Source of the DNA: Kineosporia corallincola
Lineage (GTDB): Bacteria; Actinomycetota; Actinomycetes; Actinomycetales; Kineosporiaceae
Direction of reading: 5' to 3'
DNA: 64,000 nucleotides
NCBI RefSeq assembly: GCF_018499875.1
Contig: NZ_JAHBAY010000002.1
Coordinates: forward strand, 372,001-436,000
Positions within the stretch are counted from its first letter, which is position 1. Each line of letters opens with the position of its first letter. The notes beneath the pieces were generated by a model. That model ran no database searches and was not told the DNA's origin. It saw only the letters and a list, made by a program, of their open reading frames with translations. The translations under genes were made by a program, and so were the position numbers. Below are positions 25,865 through 35,621 of this stretch, one piece after another.

Positions 25865-27947
25865 CTACCGCTCGCCGGTCATCTCGACCGTGCCACCGAC
25901 CGCCGTGAGCCCGGTGCCGGTGAGCGTCCACCGGTAGCGTCCGGGCCTCACCGTCCGGCCGCTCCCGGTCCGCCCGTCCCAGGTCACCCGGATCAGGTCG
26001 TGCCGCCCCTTCGGCGTCAGCGTCCGAATCACCTTTCCGTCACGCCTAATTCGCAACCGTGGGCGCCCGATCGGCGCGGTCACGTCGAACTGCGCCCGCC
26101 ACCGCTGCCCGCCCGTCACCCGTTCCGGGGCCAGCGAGCTGATCAGCTCCGGCCGGGCCCTGACCGCGAGAGCCAGCCTCCGCACCTCGATCTCGCCGGA
26201 CGCCGTGACACCGGCCAGCACGTCGTCATCAATCTGGTAGGGAGCCACCAGGCCGGTCGCGACCGGCGCCGATCCGGATCGCCCGAGATCCAGCGTGTGC
26301 ACCCCGTTCTCGCGGTCGGTCCAGGAGAGCACGTCGCCGTCCAGCCGGATTGCGCGGGCCGCCTCCGCCGGCACCACCCGCGCCGTCGTCCTCTTCCAAT
26401 CATGGACGACGATCCGCCCGTCCGCGTCCACCCAGGCGTACCGGTGCGCCCCGATCGCCACCGGGCCGGCCGCCCCCGACCCGGCCAGCACCCGGGCTCC
26501 CTTGCCGGTGGCCAGATTCCGGTACAGAACGGGACCGCCCGGCGTGCGCCAGATCACCCGCGGCCCGTACAGGTCGGCGGGCTGGTCACCGAGATCCAGC
26601 CGGGTGTCGAGCATTCCGAGGTCGGTAACCTGCACCCTCCCGCCGACCAGGCTCCAGGCACCCGACTGCCTCACCCGCAGCCCGTCCGGCGGCCATCCCG
26701 CAGACGTGGTTCCGTAGGCCAGGCTGTCCGGTTCGCTCCACAGCACGTACCGGGTGGTGAAGCGGGTGAGGGCCCGGCCGCCGGACAGGCTCAGGGCCGG
26801 GCCACGGCTGCGTGACGGGTACATGACCACCGGCACCAGCACGTCACCCGCGTTGCGGGCGCCGAGCCCGGTCAGCCGCCCGTCCCGCGCCCGGATCAGC
26901 GTGCGCGACAGCAGGGGCACGTCGTAGGCCGGCGGCAGAGCGGCGTCACGTTCGGTCCAGGCCAGGCGCCCGCCGCTGAGCGCCACGTCCGCGATCAGGT
27001 TGCGCACCCGCGGGACGGTCGCGAAACGGGTTGCCCTGCCGTCGTTACCGGCCCGGTAGACGCCCGCGGTGGTGGCGCCGGCGGTGCAGGGTCATGCCGT
27101 CAGCGCCGTCGGCCGTGGCCCAGACCTCCGAGCCCGGTGCCAGCGCCAGCCCGGTGCCGAAACCCCCGCCGGACGAGCCCTTCCCGCTCTCGGCCAGGGT
27201 CTCGACGGTTTCACCCCCGTCGGTGACGAGCACGGTGCGGCGGAACCCGGCCGGGTCACGGCCCCCGGCGAAGGTGTACGAGATCAGGGTGCGCTCGCCG
27301 TCGCTGACCACCTCGGTGCCGAAGGTGTCGGACGACGCCCCTTCCGGCAGCCCCCGGAACAGTACGCGGCTGCTGTCGCCGTGGTGCTCGACCAGGGCGT
27401 CGTCCTGCTGTTCCAGCCACCCGCCGGGAGTCCAGGCGACCAGCCCGCCGGAGGTCTCCCGGGTGGAGGACTCGCCGGTGACCAGGTTCAGCGTGTGCAG
27501 CGTCCGGGCCGGGTAGCGCCCGTCCTCCATCCAGCGCAGCAGGTCGCCCCGCAGGTCGACGCCGCCGGAGGAGTCCTGCTCCAGCCGGCCGGTCGCGGTC
27601 ATCAGGCCCGGACGCTCCACCCGGCCGGTCAGCAGCGTGACCCCGTTGCGGACCGCGGTCACCCGGCCGCCATGGACACCCAGCAACCGCAACCGCGTGG
27701 TGGCCGGGAGGGCGGGCCGCACATGGAACACCTCGCCCACGTCCGGCCGCGCCCCCTCACCGGGCCCGGTCACCACGCCACCGGCCGGGCCGGCACCGGA
27801 CAGCACCGATCCGCAGATCAGGAGCGGCACCAGAACCGGCACGCGCGCCATCATCGCCGCGAACCCCGCGAAGAATCCCGCGAACCCCGCGCGCCATCGG
27901 CCCGGCCCGGATCCCATCACGCCCCCGATCACCCGGCGGACCCCCAC
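25865..27947 (-). pseudogene. Secreted propeller-like/FlgD-Ig protein, copy A (internal deletion)
   Basis: A tandem paralogue of the gene downstream. The N-terminal frame (300 codons from 27947) contains a membrane/signal segment (VPVLVPLLICGSVLSG) and blade-like repeats, and ends at 27045. The C-terminal frame continues to 25865 with RVRNLIADVALSGG, the VLYRNLATGKGARV region and an intact FlgD-Ig-like end (TWDGRTGSGRTV). Compared with copy B, about 80-85 codons are missing around 27070-27085, where TLHRR jumps into TTAGVYRAG with a frame change. FlgD-Ig-like ends are common on exported actinobacterial proteins. As with copy B, no full-length product can be made. Confidence 0.75.
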
Positions 27948-28017
27948 GTCCTCACCGGATCGGGCTCACCGTAGCGTCCGGGGGCCTACGCCACAGCGGT
28001 TTTCGCCGTCCTTACCC

Positions 28018-29211
28018 CTACGGCCACTGCGGCAGGGCGGGCATGGCGCCCGACTTGGACAGGAACGCCCGCTCCACCAGGTTGCGCACCGGCGGCAGCG
28101 CGGCGAAACGGTGCCCAGCCTCCAGCACCCGCAGGCCGGGCCGCGAGCGGGGGAACATGATCCGGGGCACGCCGGGCGGGAAGTTCTGCACCTTCTCGGC
28201 ATAGGGTCGCATCAGCCGCTCGTAGGCGGCGAAAGCCGTTGCGGGACCATCGCTCCGGTAGGAACGGGCAAGTTCTGCCCCGAGCACCCAGGCGCCGACC
28301 AGGGCCAGGCTGGTGCCCATGCCGGAGGGTCCGGAGGCCCAGGCGGCGTCCCCCAGAAGCACCACGCGCCCGCGGCTGTAGGAGGGCAGGCGGACCTGCT
28401 CGAAGCGCTCGAAGTAGAACTCCTCCGGGCGGGCTGCGAAACCGTCGAGCACGCGCGGGGTCTCCCAGCCGACGTCGGCGAAGGCGGCGCGCAGCACGGC
28501 CATCTGCGCCTCGAACCCGAGGTTCTCCAGGCCCAGGGGCCGGGTGAAGAAGGCCAGGTTGGCGCGGATGGTGCCCTGGTTGTCGGGACGCATCGAGACC
28601 ATCCGGCTGCCGGTGGCGGTGAGCCAGCGCCACCAGTCGTCGTCGGCCGCGCTGCGGTCGATGGTGCCGTAGGCGATGTACTCGCCGAGGTCGCGGCCGC
28701 CGGTCGCGTCGCCGAAGACCAGCCGGCGGGTGCGCGAGCGCCGTCCCTCGGCCACGACCATCAGGTCGTAGCGTTCGCGGCCGCCACCGGCCAGGGTGAC
28801 CTCCACGCCGTCGGCGTCCTGCTGCACGGCGGTGACGTGGTCGCCGTAGCGGCGGGGCACCTCGCCGTCGGTGAGCGAGGTCAGCAGTTCGGACAGGTCG
28901 CCGCGGAGGATCTCGATCTCGGCGGTCGGGCCGTCCCGGCCCTCCTGGGCGGGGAACGAGGCGTAGACCCGGCCGGTGCGGTCGAGGAATCGGGTGCCCA
29001 CCTCGCCGGTGCGACGGGCCCGCACCGCCTCCCGCAGGCCCATCGCGTCAATCACGTCACGGCCGGCGTCACGGATGTCGATGTTCTGCCCGGCCGTGCG
29101 CGGGGCGGGTGCCCGCTCCAGCAGGACCGGGGAGAACCCGGCCCGGCGCAGGGCCCAGGCCGCCGCGGGTCCGGCGATGCTTCCACCGGTCACCAGGACG
29201 CTCGTACTCAT
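28018..29211 (-). CDS. FAD-dependent aromatic-type monooxygenase
   Basis: 397 residues of the PHBH-like flavin monooxygenase family. The ADP-binding motif is VTGGSIAGPAAAWALRRAG at the N-terminus. Residues EILRGDLSELL and the second FAD motif VVLLGDAAWASGP are also clear. ATG 29211 has AGGGAG 8 bp upstream. Such enzymes hydroxylate aromatic compounds or inactivate antibiotics such as tetracyclines with NAD(P)H and oxygen. It is divergent from a MarR gene, which probably controls it. Confidence 0.9.
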   Translation of the reverse strand: MSTSVLVTGGSIAGPAAAWALRRAGFSPVLLERAPAPRTAGQNIDIRDAGRDVIDAMGLREAVRARRTGEVGTRFLDRTGRVYASFPAQEGRDGPTAEIEILRGDLSELLTSLTDGEVPRRYGDHVTAVQQDADGVEVTLAGGGRERYDLMVVAEGRRSRTRRLVFGDATGGRDLGEYIAYGTIDRSAADDDWWRWLTATGSRMVSMRPDNQGTIRANLAFFTRPLGLENLGFEAQMAVLRAAFADVGWETPRVLDGFAARPEEFYFERFEQVRLPSYSRGRVVLLGDAAWASGPSGMGTSLALVGAWVLGAELARSYRSDGPATAFAAYERLMRPYAEKVQNFPPGVPRIMFPRSRPGLRVLEAGHRFAALPPVRNLVERAFLSKSGAMPALPQWP

Positions 29212-29246
29212 GAGGGCTGCTCCCTGTTCGTCGTCCACCATTAAAC

Positions 29247-29295
29247 ACTTCACAGTGAAGTTACTACTGCGGTGAAGTGTTGCATGTCGTGAAGT
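29247..29295. promoter_or_regulatory. Phased GTGAAGT half-sites, candidate MarR operator
   Basis: GTGAAGT occurs on the plus strand at 29255, 29272 and 29289, exactly 17 bp apart, and its inverse ACTTCAC at 29247 forms a perfect 7-1-7 palindrome with the first copy. The array fills the promoter region between the monooxygenase and the MarR gene and reaches the likely -10 (TACATT, 29295-29300) of marR. Confidence 0.6.
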
Positions 29296-29306
29296 ACATT
29301 GGCGCC

Positions 29307-29858
29307 ATGGACGACGAGGTGCCCCCGTTCCCGGCGGTGCTGGAGCCCGGCCCGCGCCTGGACCTGCTCGACCGGCTGCGCTCCTACGCGGGGCTGTACG
29401 CGGAGATGGCCCGGCTGACCGCACGGCGGCTGTCGCTGCACACCACCGACGTCAACGCGCTGGTCGAGGTGCTGTGGGCCGAGCGGACGGGCGAACCGCT
29501 CACCCCGGCACGGCTGGCCGAGCGGGTCGGGCTCACCTCCGGCGCCACCAACGCGCTGGTGAACCGGCTGGAGACAGCCGGTTACGTGACCCGCAGCCGC
29601 GAGCACACCGACCGCCGGCAGGTGACACTGCGGGCCACCCCGACCGCCCGCGAGCGCACCGAGCAGATCTACACCCGCCCCGCGGAGCTGTTCGAGGCCA
29701 CCTTCGCCCGCCTGGACCCGGCTACGGTGCGGGCGATGATCGGCGCGATGGACCTGCTCACCGCCACACTGGCCCAGGTCAACGCCGAGATGGCCGCCCC
29801 GGCGGGCGGCAAACATAATGGCGGGGAGCAGCACCACCCGACGAGAGGACGCACATGA
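29307..29858 (+). CDS. MarR-family transcriptional regulator
   Basis: 183 residues from ATG 29307. There is no Shine-Dalgarno, but TACATT ends 6 bp upstream, which suggests a leaderless message. The winged helix includes PLTPARLAERVGLTSGATNALVNRLETAGYV and the wing SREHTDRRQVTLRAT. MarR proteins often sense phenolic compounds, which fits the divergent flavin monooxygenase. The stop overlaps the idi ATG by 4 bp, so isoprenoid-precursor isomerase is translated from the same message, an unusual pairing. Confidence 0.9.
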   Translation: MDDEVPPFPAVLEPGPRLDLLDRLRSYAGLYAEMARLTARRLSLHTTDVNALVEVLWAERTGEPLTPARLAERVGLTSGATNALVNRLETAGYVTRSREHTDRRQVTLRATPTARERTEQIYTRPAELFEATFARLDPATVRAMIGAMDLLTATLAQVNAEMAAPAGGKHNGGEQHHPTRGRT

Positions 29859-30412
29859 CGGTGACCAACCCGCGCGAGGCCGAGGACCTGGTCGTCCTGC
29901 TGGACCACGACGACGCGCCCTGCGGCACCGCGAGCCGGCTCACCGTGCACGACACCGAGACCCCTCTGCACCTGGCCTACTCCCTGCACCTGCTCGACCG
30001 GTCGGGGCGCACGCTGGTGACCCGCCGGGCGCTGGAGAAGAAGACCTGGCCGGGGGTGTGGACCAACTCCTGCTGCGGGCATCCCCGTCCCGGGGAGCGG
30101 GTGAGCACCGCCGTGGTGCGGCGCACCGCCGAGGAACTCGGGGTCACGCTGGCCGAGAGCGACCTGACGGTGGTGCTGCCCTCGTTCCGGTACCGGGCCG
30201 TGGACGCCAGCGGCGTGGTCGAGCACGAGGTGTGCCCGGTGCACGTGGCGGTGGTCGACGACCCGCCGCTGCTGCCCGACCCGGCCGAGGTGGCCGAGTA
30301 CGCCTGGGTGGCCTGGGGCGACCTGTACGAGTCGGTGCGGCGCACGCCGTTCGCGTTCAGTCCCTGGCTGGTGCTCCAGATGCGGGCGATCGGGCCGGAC
30401 CTGCCGGTCTGA
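29855..30412 (+). CDS. idi: Isopentenyl-diphosphate delta-isomerase, type I
   Basis: 185 residues with the Nudix-fold type I IDI. The active-site cysteine and metal histidine lie in WTNSCCGHPRPGE, with the glutamates in RRTAEELGV and EHEVCPVH. It interconverts isopentenyl and dimethylallyl diphosphate in isoprenoid synthesis. The ATG overlaps the marR stop. No other isoprenoid gene is in the window. Confidence 0.94.
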   Translation: MTVTNPREAEDLVVLLDHDDAPCGTASRLTVHDTETPLHLAYSLHLLDRSGRTLVTRRALEKKTWPGVWTNSCCGHPRPGERVSTAVVRRTAEELGVTLAESDLTVVLPSFRYRAVDASGVVEHEVCPVHVAVVDDPPLLPDPAEVAEYAWVAWGDLYESVRRTPFAFSPWLVLQMRAIGPDLPV

Positions 30413-30431
30413 CGTCCCGGCCCGCGAGTCC

Positions 30432-32498
30432 TCAGCGCGCCGGCCGGAGCCGTTCCTCCACCGCCCGCACCAGCAGCTGCCGGTCCTCCGGGGTCAGCTC
30501 GGTGAACCGCAGCCCGAGCACCGGGTGCTCGCCGCTGGTCAGCCGCACCGCCTGGGCGCGGAAACGCATCGGCCGGCCGAGCACGTCCAGCGACGCCTCC
30601 ACGTGGTCGCCGATGGTCGGCGGCGGGCCGTCCGGCGGGCGGCAGCCCAGCCCGGTCTCGCTCAGGTCCATCAGCACGGTCTGCCAGTTCTGCCCGCGGT
30701 AGGTCAGCTGCACCGGCTGGCTGGCCGGAACCCGTTCCCGGCCGCGGCGTTCCAGCGCCTCGTCCATGCGCTCCATGCCGCGCAGCCGCTCGATCGTCTC
30801 GGTTACCGAGGCGTCCAGGTGCTCGACCAGGGAGCGCTGCTCCTCGGCCACCCCGGCCAGCCCGGAGGTGGCCTCGTCGACGCCGGCGATGCTGTCGGCC
30901 ACGCCGCTGATCGCGGTGTGCATCTCCCCCGCGTCCTGCTCGATCTGGCTGATGATGCTGGTGATCTGCTCGGTGGACGAGGCCGTGGTCATCGCCAGGT
31001 TCTTCACCTCGGCCGCGACCACGCCGAAGCCCCGGCCGGCCTCGCCCGCGCGGGCCGCCTCGATGTTCGCGTTCAGCGCCAGCAGCTTGGTCTGGTCGGC
31101 CACCCCGGCGATCAGGTTGGCCATGCCGGCCACCCGGGCCAGGCTCTCGCCCAGCGCCGTGACCACGCGGTTGGCCTGCTCGGCCCGGGCCACCACGTCG
31201 CGGGTGACCTGGTTCGCGCTGGCCACCCGGCCGTCGATGGTGCCGGCCGTGGCCCGCACCGCCTCCACGTCACGCACCACCGACTGGAGTTCCTCCACCA
31301 CCGCCCCGGAGGTCTGGGCCACCACCTCCTGGGCCCGCTCCCGGGACTGTTTCTCGGCCTCGCGCTGCCGCAGGAACGCCTCGTGCACCTGCTCCTCCCG
31401 GGCCTCCTGCGCCCCGCGCAGCTGCCCGGCCGAAGAGTCCAGCTGATGGCGGGCCACCAGCAGGGCCCGGCCGATGTCGCCCATCTCGTCCCGGCCACCC
31501 GGCAGCGGGTGCGAGCGCAGGTCGCCCGCCGCGATCGCCTGTACCCCGGCCACGGCCAGCGCCACGTCGTGCCGGGTGCGCCACCACACGCCGACGGCCA
31601 GCCAGACGCCGATCAGGAAGAACACCAGGGCCAGCACCATGATCCGGTCGCGGCGCTGTTCCAGCCCGTCGATGCGGGCGTCGAGCAGGTCGCCGAGCGT
31701 GGTGGCCAGCGGGCCGACGGCCGCCTGCGCGGCCGCGGCCACGTCCTGCGGGTCGGCGGCGCCCGGGCTGTCCAGGTCGTCGCCGAGCCGGTCGGCCAGG
31801 GCGCGCCCGGCCGCGGCCAGGGCGGTCGCGGTGGCCAGCCGCTGCTGAAGGCCGTCGGCGGAGGTGTTGGCCGCGCCCGTCGCCACCCCGGCGTCGATCG
31901 CGTCGGCGGCGGCGCGCAGGGTGCCGGCCAGCACCCCCTGCGCGGCGATCCGGCTGCTCAGCGGGCCGGTGGTGTCCGGGTGCGCGGCGTGCACGGCGGC
32001 CTGCGCCATCCGCGGCAGCTGCACCACCTGCGCGTCCATCACGTAGAACGAGTCCAGGTCGGGGTCGAGCACCAGACCCGAGTAGTTGCCGATCGCCGTC
32101 ACCAGGCCCACCAGCGCGTCCACCTGGCCGGTGGGCTCGTCGCCGGCGGCACTCAGGGACTGCACCGCGTCGTCGAGCCTCAGCTCCGGGTACTCCTGCG
32201 CCAGGCCGGTCAGCGCGCCGGTGTCGGGACTCCCGCCGGCCAGCACCGTCACCAGTTCGTCGAGTACCGGCCGCAGCACGTCGACACCCTCGCGCTCCTG
32301 CGAGGCCGCGCCGGTCTGGTCACCCATCACCGCGGCGAACGACCAGGTGGCCACCAGCCCCGGGATCAGCAGCATGACGATCATCAGGTTCAGGCGGGAG
32401 CTGGAGCGCAGCCGGTCGGTCACCGCCAGGGCCGGCCGCAGCACGAGCGGCCGGCCGTCCGGGCGCGCCACGTCGCGGTCGCGCCCCGAAACGGTCAT
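30432..32498 (-). CDS. Methyl-accepting chemotaxis protein fused to a PilZ domain
   Basis: 688 residues. TM1 is near residues 40-62 ([18 protein letters not shown]), an all-helical extracytoplasmic sensor of about 240 residues follows, TM2 is near 285-305 ([19 protein letters not shown]), then HAMP and the signalling hairpin ([32 protein letters not shown]). The last 100 residues are a PilZ domain with an arginine-rich [10 protein letters not shown] and DLSETGLG (DxSxxG), the c-di-GMP-binding signature. I infer that c-di-GMP modulates receptor output. ATG 32498 has GAGGG 3-7 bp upstream. Confidence 0.92.
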   Translation of the reverse strand: MTVSGRDRDVARPDGRPLVLRPALAVTDRLRSSSRLNLMIVMLLIPGLVATWSFAAVMGDQTGAASQEREGVDVLRPVLDELVTVLAGGSPDTGALTGLAQEYPELRLDDAVQSLSAAGDEPTGQVDALVGLVTAIGNYSGLVLDPDLDSFYVMDAQVVQLPRMAQAAVHAAHPDTTGPLSSRIAAQGVLAGTLRAAADAIDAGVATGAANTSADGLQQRLATATALAAAGRALADRLGDDLDSPGAADPQDVAAAAQAAVGPLATTLGDLLDARIDGLEQRRDRIMVLALVFFLIGVWLAVGVWWRTRHDVALAVAGVQAIAAGDLRSHPLPGGRDEMGDIGRALLVARHQLDSSAGQLRGAQEAREEQVHEAFLRQREAEKQSRERAQEVVAQTSGAVVEELQSVVRDVEAVRATAGTIDGRVASANQVTRDVVARAEQANRVVTALGESLARVAGMANLIAGVADQTKLLALNANIEAARAGEAGRGFGVVAAEVKNLAMTTASSTEQITSIISQIEQDAGEMHTAISGVADSIAGVDEATSGLAGVAEEQRSLVEHLDASVTETIERLRGMERMDEALERRGRERVPASQPVQLTYRGQNWQTVLMDLSETGLGCRPPDGPPPTIGDHVEASLDVLGRPMRFRAQAVRLTSGEHPVLGLRFTELTPEDRQLLVRAVEERLRPAR

Positions 32499-32603
32499 AC
32501 CCTCGTGTCGGCCGATCGGGCGCACTTCTTGATCCCGCTGATTCCGGCACTGCCAAGACCTCAAAAGTGGACGACGATCCGCCCGGCCGCCGGGCCGCCG
32601 CGC

Positions 32604-33458
32604 TCAGGATCCCGCCGTCGGCGCGATCTCACCGGCCCGCCACCGGGCCAGGAACGCCATCGCCTCCTGGGACGCCGGGTCCGCGGCGGTGTAGACGAAG
32701 AGTGTCTGGGTGGCGTCGTCGGGGAGGGGGAATGCCTCCCAGTCGACGGTGAGGGGCCCGGCCACCGGATGCCGGAAGCGCTTGGTGCCGGCCGTGCGGC
32801 CGGTCGGGTGGGGCTCGGCCCACCAGGTGCGGAACTCCCGGCTGGCCGTGGCGAGTTCGCCGACCAGCGCGGCGATCCGTGGATCCCCCGGCCGGGCACT
32901 GGACTCCAGCTGGAGCACGCCGACCATGTCGGAGGCGATCACCGCCCAGTCCAGGTAGAGCTCCCGGGCGGCCGGGTCGGTCAGCAGCCAGGTGAGGAGG
33001 TTGCGCCGGTGCGCGGGCTCGGCCGGGAAGTCGTGGATGAGGGCCCACATCAGGCTGTTGCCGTCCAGCACCTCGGCCCGCGGGCCGAGCACGAACGCGG
33101 CCTGGGTGCTGAGGGCCTGCATCATCCGCACCACCCCGGGCCGCACCCCGGCACCGGAAGCCACCCGTGGCCCGTGGGCCGGGCGGTGGCCGGCCAGGTT
33201 GAACAGGTAGCCGCGCTCGGCGTCGTCGAGTTTCAGGGTGCGGGCCACCGCGTTCAGCACCGACTCGGACGGGGTGATCTGACGCCCCTGTTCCAGGCGG
33301 ACGTACCAGTCGACGCTCACCCCGGACAGGAACGCGACCTCCTCCCGCCGCAGCCCGGGCACCCGGCGCGGGCCGGTGACCGGCACCCCGGCCTGGGCCG
33401 GCGTGATCGCCGCCCGCCGGGCGGTGAGGAAGGCGCTGAGGGCCTTGTTGGTCGGCAT
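32604..33458 (-). CDS. XRE-type regulator with MmyB-like ligand domain
   Basis: 284 residues. The N-terminal HTH is the hallmark of this family: VPGLRREEVAFLSGVSVDWYVRLEQGR. The rest is a PAS-like ligand domain (FNLAGHRPAHG, ALIHDFPAEPAHRRNLL, DWAVIASDMVGVLQ) known from MmyB, which binds a fatty acid. It is divergent from an SDR gene, the usual arrangement for this family, and probably represses it. Confidence 0.92.
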   Translation of the reverse strand: MPTNKALSAFLTARRAAITPAQAGVPVTGPRRVPGLRREEVAFLSGVSVDWYVRLEQGRQITPSESVLNAVARTLKLDDAERGYLFNLAGHRPAHGPRVASGAGVRPGVVRMMQALSTQAAFVLGPRAEVLDGNSLMWALIHDFPAEPAHRRNLLTWLLTDPAARELYLDWAVIASDMVGVLQLESSARPGDPRIAALVGELATASREFRTWWAEPHPTGRTAGTKRFRHPVAGPLTVDWEAFPLPDDATQTLFVYTAADPASQEAMAFLARWRAGEIAPTAGS

Positions 33459-33618
33459 CCCGGCATTCTCACCTCCGGTCCCGCGATCGGCCCAGGTCTG
33501 TGGGTGGGCCGCCCGGTCCTACGGTGCGCCCGCCCTTCCGGGCACGGGTGGCCCGGCCTTGACTGAGACGGCCGCGGCGCACCGATCCGCGGCACCCGCC
33601 CTCACCCTGGAGACTCAC

Positions 33619-34458
33619 GTGCTCACCTGGTTCATCACCGGTTCTTCCCGCGGTTTCGGCCGGCACACCGCCCTGGAGGCCCTGCGCCGCGGCGACCGGG
33701 TCGTGGCCACCGCCCGGTCGCTCGCCGCGCTCAAGGATCTCGAGGAGCTCGGCGGCGAGCGCGTCCTGACCGCGGAGCTCGACGTCACCCGCCCGGAGCA
33801 GATTGACCGCGCGGTGGCCCTGGCCGGGGAACGGTTCGGGGGTGTGGACGTGCTGCTGAACAACGCCGGGATCGGCTACTTCGCCGCCGTGGAGGAGAGC
33901 GAGCAGGCACAGGTGCGGCGGATGATGGAGATCAACGTGCACGGTCTGGCCGCCGTCACCGCCGCCGTCCTGCCCGGGATGCGGGCCTGCCGCTCGGGCA
34001 CGGTCCTGAACGTCTCGTCGGTCGGCGGGGTGCGCTCGTTCCCCGCGGTCGGCTGGTACAACGCCTCCAAGTTCGCCGTCGAGGGGCTCTCCGAGGCGCT
34101 GGCCCAGGAGGTGGCCCCGCTGGGGATCCGGGTGGTGCTGATCGAGCCCTCCGGGTTCGCCACCGACTGGGCCGGTGACTCCGCCGGCGAGGTGGCCGCG
34201 CACGCGGTCATCGCCGACTACGACGGCACGGCGGGGGCCCAGCGCCGGGCCTTCCGCGAGGGCGCGGGCCGGGAGGCCGGTGACCCGGCCAGGGCCGCCG
34301 TGGCCATCGTCGACGTGGCCCACGACGCGGCGCCGCCGCTGCGCCTGCCGCTGGGCAACTTCGCCTACGACGGGCTGCTGGAGAAGCTCGACGCGGTGCG
34401 CGCCGATGTGGCCTCCCGGGAGGCCGTCAGCCGGGGCGCCGACCGCGTCGCCTCCTGA
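33619..34458 (+). CDS. Short-chain dehydrogenase/reductase (oxidoreductase)
   Basis: 279 residues from GTG 33619, preceded by CTGGAGA. The cofactor motif is TGSSRGFG near residue 6, NNAGIG near 81, the catalytic serine in LNVSSVGG and the YNASK motif. The C-terminal helices carry the extended-substrate features of SDRs resembling oxidoreductases paired with XRE-MmyB regulators. It is followed 35 bp later by another SDR. Substrate unknown. Confidence 0.9.
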   Translation: MLTWFITGSSRGFGRHTALEALRRGDRVVATARSLAALKDLEELGGERVLTAELDVTRPEQIDRAVALAGERFGGVDVLLNNAGIGYFAAVEESEQAQVRRMMEINVHGLAAVTAAVLPGMRACRSGTVLNVSSVGGVRSFPAVGWYNASKFAVEGLSEALAQEVAPLGIRVVLIEPSGFATDWAGDSAGEVAAHAVIADYDGTAGAQRRAFREGAGREAGDPARAAVAIVDVAHDAAPPLRLPLGNFAYDGLLEKLDAVRADVASREAVSRGADRVAS

Positions 34459-34493
34459 TCCGCCACGATTCTTCCCACGTACGAGGAGCATTC

Positions 34494-35315
34494 ATGAGCA
34501 CGACGTCCACCCGCCCGCTGGCCCTGGTGAGCGGTGGCTCGGCCGGCATCGGCCTGGAACTGGCCCGGCAGCTGGCCGGGCACGGTCACGACCTGGCGCT
34601 GTCCGGGCAGAGCGCCCGGGTGCACGAGACCGCCGCCCGGCTGGAGGCCGAGATGAGGACGGAGACCGATCCGGAGGGCACCGGGATGCGGGCGTACCCG
34701 CACCGCGGCGACGCCGGCACCCACGAGGGGGTCGAGAGTTTCTGGGACTTCGTCACCGCCCTGCGGCGGCCGGTGCGGGTGGCGGTGCTGAACGTGGGCA
34801 TCAGCCTGGGCGGCGCCTTCACCGACCGGTCGCTGGAGGAGCACCTGCGCCTGGTTGCGGTGAACGTGACCGGCACCGTGCACCTGGCCAAGCGGGTGGT
34901 GGACCACATGACCGGCAACGGCGCGGGCCGGATCCTGATCGTCTCGTCGGTCTCGGCGACCACCCCGACCCCGTACGAGACGGTCTACGGGCCCACCAAG
35001 GCTTTCGGGTTCTCGTTCGCCGAGTCGCTGCGGGAGGAGCTGAAGGACACCGGGGTGTCGGTGACCGCGCTGCTGCCCGGGGCGACCGCCACGCAGTTCC
35101 ATGCCCGGGCGGGCATGGACAACCGGAGGTTCGGCGACAACTCCTGGAAGAACGATCCCGCCGCCGTGGCCCGGCAGGGCTACCAGGCGCTGATGGCCGG
35201 TGCCGACCACGTCGTCGGCGGGGACGAGGCCACCCGGCGGGAGGCCGAGCTCAACCGGACCACGCCGGAACCGGTCAAGGCCGCCCGCTTCGCCGCGAGC
35301 GCCCGGCCCGACTGA
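34494..35315 (+). CDS. Short-chain dehydrogenase/reductase
   Basis: 273 residues. The glycine motif is SGGSAGIG at 14-21, LNVGIS takes the place of NNAG, the serine is in LIVSSVSA and the YGPTK motif carries the catalytic pair. GAGGAGC lies 4-8 bp before ATG 34494. It likely shares a transcript with the upstream SDR and thus the XRE control. The substrate is unknown. Confidence 0.88.
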   Translation: MSTTSTRPLALVSGGSAGIGLELARQLAGHGHDLALSGQSARVHETAARLEAEMRTETDPEGTGMRAYPHRGDAGTHEGVESFWDFVTALRRPVRVAVLNVGISLGGAFTDRSLEEHLRLVAVNVTGTVHLAKRVVDHMTGNGAGRILIVSSVSATTPTPYETVYGPTKAFGFSFAESLREELKDTGVSVTALLPGATATQFHARAGMDNRRFGDNSWKNDPAAVARQGYQALMAGADHVVGGDEATRREAELNRTTPEPVKAARFAASARPD

Positions 35316-35512
35316 CGTTCCCGCCGCAGCGGTGGGACCGCCCGTCGTGTGCATCCCGGGTGCGTACGACGGTTCGGCACTGGCACCCGTCCTGCCCCGG
35401 CCGGAGACCCCCGGCCGGGGCCGAGGGCGCCGGGACCGGCCGGGCCGGGGGGCGTCGGCCCAGGTCACCAGGCACCGGCGTGCTGATCTGTTCGTCACCG
35501 GGTGCCGCGGGA

Positions 35513-35536
35513 ACCGGGTGCACCGGTGCACCCGGT
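35513..35536. repeat. 24-bp perfect palindrome
   Basis: ACCGGGTGCACC is followed directly by its exact reverse complement, with no spacer. The site is in the 300 bp between the SDR stop and a possible microprotein. With no loop it suits a dimeric protein-binding site better than a terminator. Confidence 0.7.
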
Positions 35537-35621
35537 GTCAAGGGCTCTTGGCCGGGGCGGGCCGGGCGCCGACGATGGCCGCACCACTGCCGTCGCTGTG
35601 CCCGTCCCTGAGAGGTGCCCC

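Noticed and set aside
34459-35621. Frames from 35275 to 35634 on either strand as additional genes after the SDR
   Set aside because: They have no Shine-Dalgarno, no domain and irregular composition, and contain the 24-bp palindrome.
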